DNA from: Daphnia carinata
Taxonomy: Eukaryota; Arthropoda; Branchiopoda; Diplostraca; Daphniidae
Direction: 5' to 3'
DNA length: 64,000 bases
NCBI RefSeq assembly: GCF_022539665.2
Contig: NC_081335.1
Location: 310,001-374,000, forward strand
Below, in pieces: positions 60,976 through 64,000 of this stretch; within the stretch, counting starts at the first letter, position 1; the number at the start of each line of letters is the position of its first letter. Position numbers and translations under genes: made by a program. The notes beneath the pieces are model-generated. The model was not told the origin of the DNA. It saw only the letters and a list, made by a program, of their open reading frames with translations, and searched no databases.

Positions 60976-63900
60976 ATGGAAACGCATTTCGCTCTGGCAT
61001 GTACAGGAAATGTCCACTGATAAGACGCTGGATCGATCATTGAAAGATGTTTTTTTTTTTTCAATTAAATTTCAGATCCGATGGACGTCGTCGTATTATT
61101 TGGTTTGCTAAAAAGGTCGAATGTATTTAGAAATATGTGTTTATGTTCCACATTGAGTGTGTCGAGTATTTGGTTGATGTTTGAACATAGAAATGGCGGA
61201 AGCTCGACCCGAATTCACGCAACACATTTCTTGGTAAACAAATAATAGATTTTCGCTATAAGTGTATAGACCATTGTACGATTGATGGCTTCCATTTCTA
61301 CCAACCTGCACGCTTTGATCGAATCATTTCCAAACAACCTTTCCTCCCTCCATGTACATAATAACAAATCATAATAATCTTATTTATTCACTACAAAATA
61401 TATATATACATATATTTCCTTTATATTCTTCCCTTACATTTCGTATGTATCAATGTCTTTACAGAAGAACGATGCGACGATGGTTATAACAGGGTCACAT
61501 TTGAATACATTTAAATGGAAACAGCTACTGCTTACTTCTTTTTAAAAAGATATATGTAAATTTGCAGTGTTCTATGAACCGACGGTCTGCCTATATACCG
61601 GAAGAAATGCGACGTTTAAAACTTAAATTGGCTCCGAAACGCGTCAAACGGCTTTTCGTGGAACTCGGGATTATCTTCCCCCTCCACTTTTCGTTTGTTT
61701 TAGACAAAACTTCAAACATGTCTTGCCTTGGGTTAGCATCAGTGCTGCCACTATGTACCTTTAAAATTAACGAGCCACTTGGAGCGGAACATCAGCCCAA
61801 CGAATCGATCCCTTTTCGCTGTCAGGATCCAACAATGGCCATGTAGGCCTTAAGGGGTTCAGCTTCCAGACTTGTACGTTTTACTACAAGTTTTGCATAC
61901 GTCATTTGTTTTATATCGTGAATTTTTCTGAGTGCTATTTCGTGAGGCCAACTTCTACGAGTTGCCAATAGGCAACACGAAATTCAGTTCCCAATGGATA
62001 CTTGTGTTACGCTATCACACGTAACTGCCTGGACAGCGTTTGGTTGATAGCCAATGGGCGTGAATCGATTTGTAGTAAACGGTGCAGTTGAAAAAAATAA
62101 TCGATTTTAATAAAATTGGAAATCGATCGGTTTACGAATTGTTACATAACAGTTATGCAACAAAATCCTTTTGCGTTGCTAACCTTGTTGAAGGGCGATC
62201 CACAAGTGCTCTGCTTCAAAACTTTCGTTTTGATGTGCTTCCAATAACTATATTAGTCCATGGAGAAGGAGCCAACTTTATTGCACGTTTTCTTATCTTC
62301 AAGTTGACGAAATAGAGAAGACATTGAAGAGCAAAGTTTTGCATTTCGGTGCGGAGGCTTATTGTTGTGTTCACTCATCCGTCTGGGACTGCGCATTATG
62401 ATCAACAGCTTAAAGCATCCATAGCAGCTTGCAGACATGCACGGTGATGCCTCGTCATGGATTTTACACGCTGTGCTGTGCAACCGACAACATTGCCGCA
62501 AGGGCGGATTCCAGGTACATCTCTAATCTTTCATCTCATTACATTCTAGCTCATTCCAACATGATTCATCTGGTGCTTACATACATATATGTATATGCAT
62601 TTGGAAGAGGTGTATCTCCTTAGGCTACTGTTTTCGCGAAGGCTCATGTGGCCATGTTAAGCAGACTGTGATTATCATTCATTAAACATGTCTGATGTCG
62701 TGCTGTCGAATATGATACGCATCCTTCTCTCGGCAGCTGTTTGTTGATTAGCAATTTGTTTTTTTGTGCTATCATTTTAGCCTTTCCGGTATAAAGTTAA
62801 TTAATTCCATGCCCTCATTTATCATTGATTTGTAATTAACTGTTTTCATGTTGGCTTTCTTCTTTTATGGTAATTGAAAAAAAAAAAAAAAAAAGAAAAT
62901 CCTCGTAGAGAGTTAAATTGAAAAGATTACACGTGTGTATCGGTGCATTAATAGGTGAATCCATTTCAATTTGCATGCCACTTTTCTAGCGACTGATTGA
63001 ATAATGTATACATTTCTTTTAGCGCTGCTTTTCTAATACGCAGGCGCTCCTTGCTATCAACGAGCTGCCAACGTTGAAAATGTCTCCATTTTTTATTTAT
63101 TTTGGGATTACGCAGCGTCGACATGCAAAAGCAATTGCTCGACTTTATTACATTTGGAGATACGACAAAGCTCCTCGACGTCCAATCACCTCATTACAAG
63201 CGAAGTCTGTCTGTGATTGAGTCGTTCCCATATCTCTCTTTGGGGCGCAACATCTTTGTCGAAGAAATAAAAAATGAAAAAATAGAGAGAGCGAGTGGAT
63301 CCGTATAAATGAGATTCGCATACACGCAGGAATCCTACGTCTTTTCATAAAAAAAAATGTGCGCTACGTGCCTCAACAACCGCTTTCACATCGAGTCACT
63401 GAGAACGCACGACATACATGCAAAAGCTTCATCTCCTCCTCCAAGTGAATGCTTGTACAGATTAACGAATATATATAGAAACGAATTCGAGTGTAAACAT
63501 CATTGTATACTATTTGACATCTTGGAGCTTTAGAAAGATCTGGAATCATCGTGTCTCTCGAATATAGAATTAGCCAAAGCGATTCATTTTCTTCCCTTTA
63601 AGAAAAGAATAATTATTTTGGAGTGATTTTATTTTCAACTTATTCATTGGTACTTTGTTACCGCCAATTTTTAAAATGATGAGTTTTTTTTGTTTTTTTT
63701 AAAGATAGTTATTTGAATAAAAAGGCAATGCTTTACTTGGATGATATGGATGCGGAGCTCATCCGATTTACTGGCTGTACAAAAGATAATGTGTATTGCC
63801 CATTGTATTTATATATACCCGGTGACTGTTGAATTTTCATTTGATTGCATTGACATGTGTTATGATTTATTCCCAAACGTGTTTTTATTAATTTTTTTTT

Positions 63901-64000
63901 CAATTTGTTCCCATACAATTTGGCGAAGTGGAACATCTGAAAGTTTTTCGCAAGTTCCGCCTTAGAATTCACGATTCACAACACATGTCGTCAAGTTTAG
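60976..64000. other. 3' flank of opsin 2; no further gene seen
   Basis: After the opsin stop comes AT-rich sequence with several short frames. The longest (61562-61846 plus) reads MQCSMNRRSAYIPEEMRRLK and is not recognised. A TATATATA-rich patch lies near 61400. Frames at 62082-62315, 63102-63308 and 63741-63965 have no supporting context. A gene starting past 64000 cannot be excluded. Confidence 0.45.

Overview
The window looks like nuclear DNA of a branchiopod crustacean, most likely Daphnia or a close relative. The reasons are many short GT-AG introns (about 59-90 bp), arthropod-type genes, two tandem ciliary-type opsins, a tandem UDP-glycosyltransferase cluster, and an aldolase with alternative last exons as described for Drosophila Ald. 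No prokaryotic, viral or CRISPR features are visible.

Layout. (1) 1-14 kb, minus strand: the 5' part of a PTB/PID-domain gene runs off the left edge. A second, very large polyQ/Ser-rich gene lies at 10.5-14.0 kb and may carry an interrupted PTB-like fold. (2) About 1.2-10.5 kb and 14-23 kb are gene-poor and packed with homopolymer and dinucleotide runs, including a 35-base G run. A possible two-exon 45-codon transcript unit sits at 22.3-22.7 kb. (3) 24-37 kb is a tandemly duplicated UGT region: one broken UGT copy, two intact UGT genes, and four diverged copies of a shared non-coding flank module. (4) 38.8-45.0 kb is a compact housekeeping block: TMED2/p24-beta (+), fructose-bisphosphate aldolase with two mutually exclusive last exons (-), OHCU decarboxylase of urate breakdown (+) and Mediator subunit 31 (-). 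(5) 49.1-61.0 kb holds two paralogous seven-exon opsins with matching intron positions and phases.

How the genes relate. The UGTs are ER type I membrane enzymes that conjugate lipophilic molecules. TMED2 is an ER-Golgi cargo receptor, aldolase is glycolytic, URAD removes the unstable urate-oxidation intermediate and MED31 is a core Mediator subunit. These are neighbours without an obvious shared pathway. The two opsins are a local duplication. Both keep the retinal-binding lysine and the Glu181-type counterion but have W-R-C in place of the (E/D)RY motif at the end of helix 3, the most unusual protein-level signal here.

Exon boundaries were placed by eye from reading frame, GT/AG sites and comparison between paralogs. 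No alignment or database search was run.
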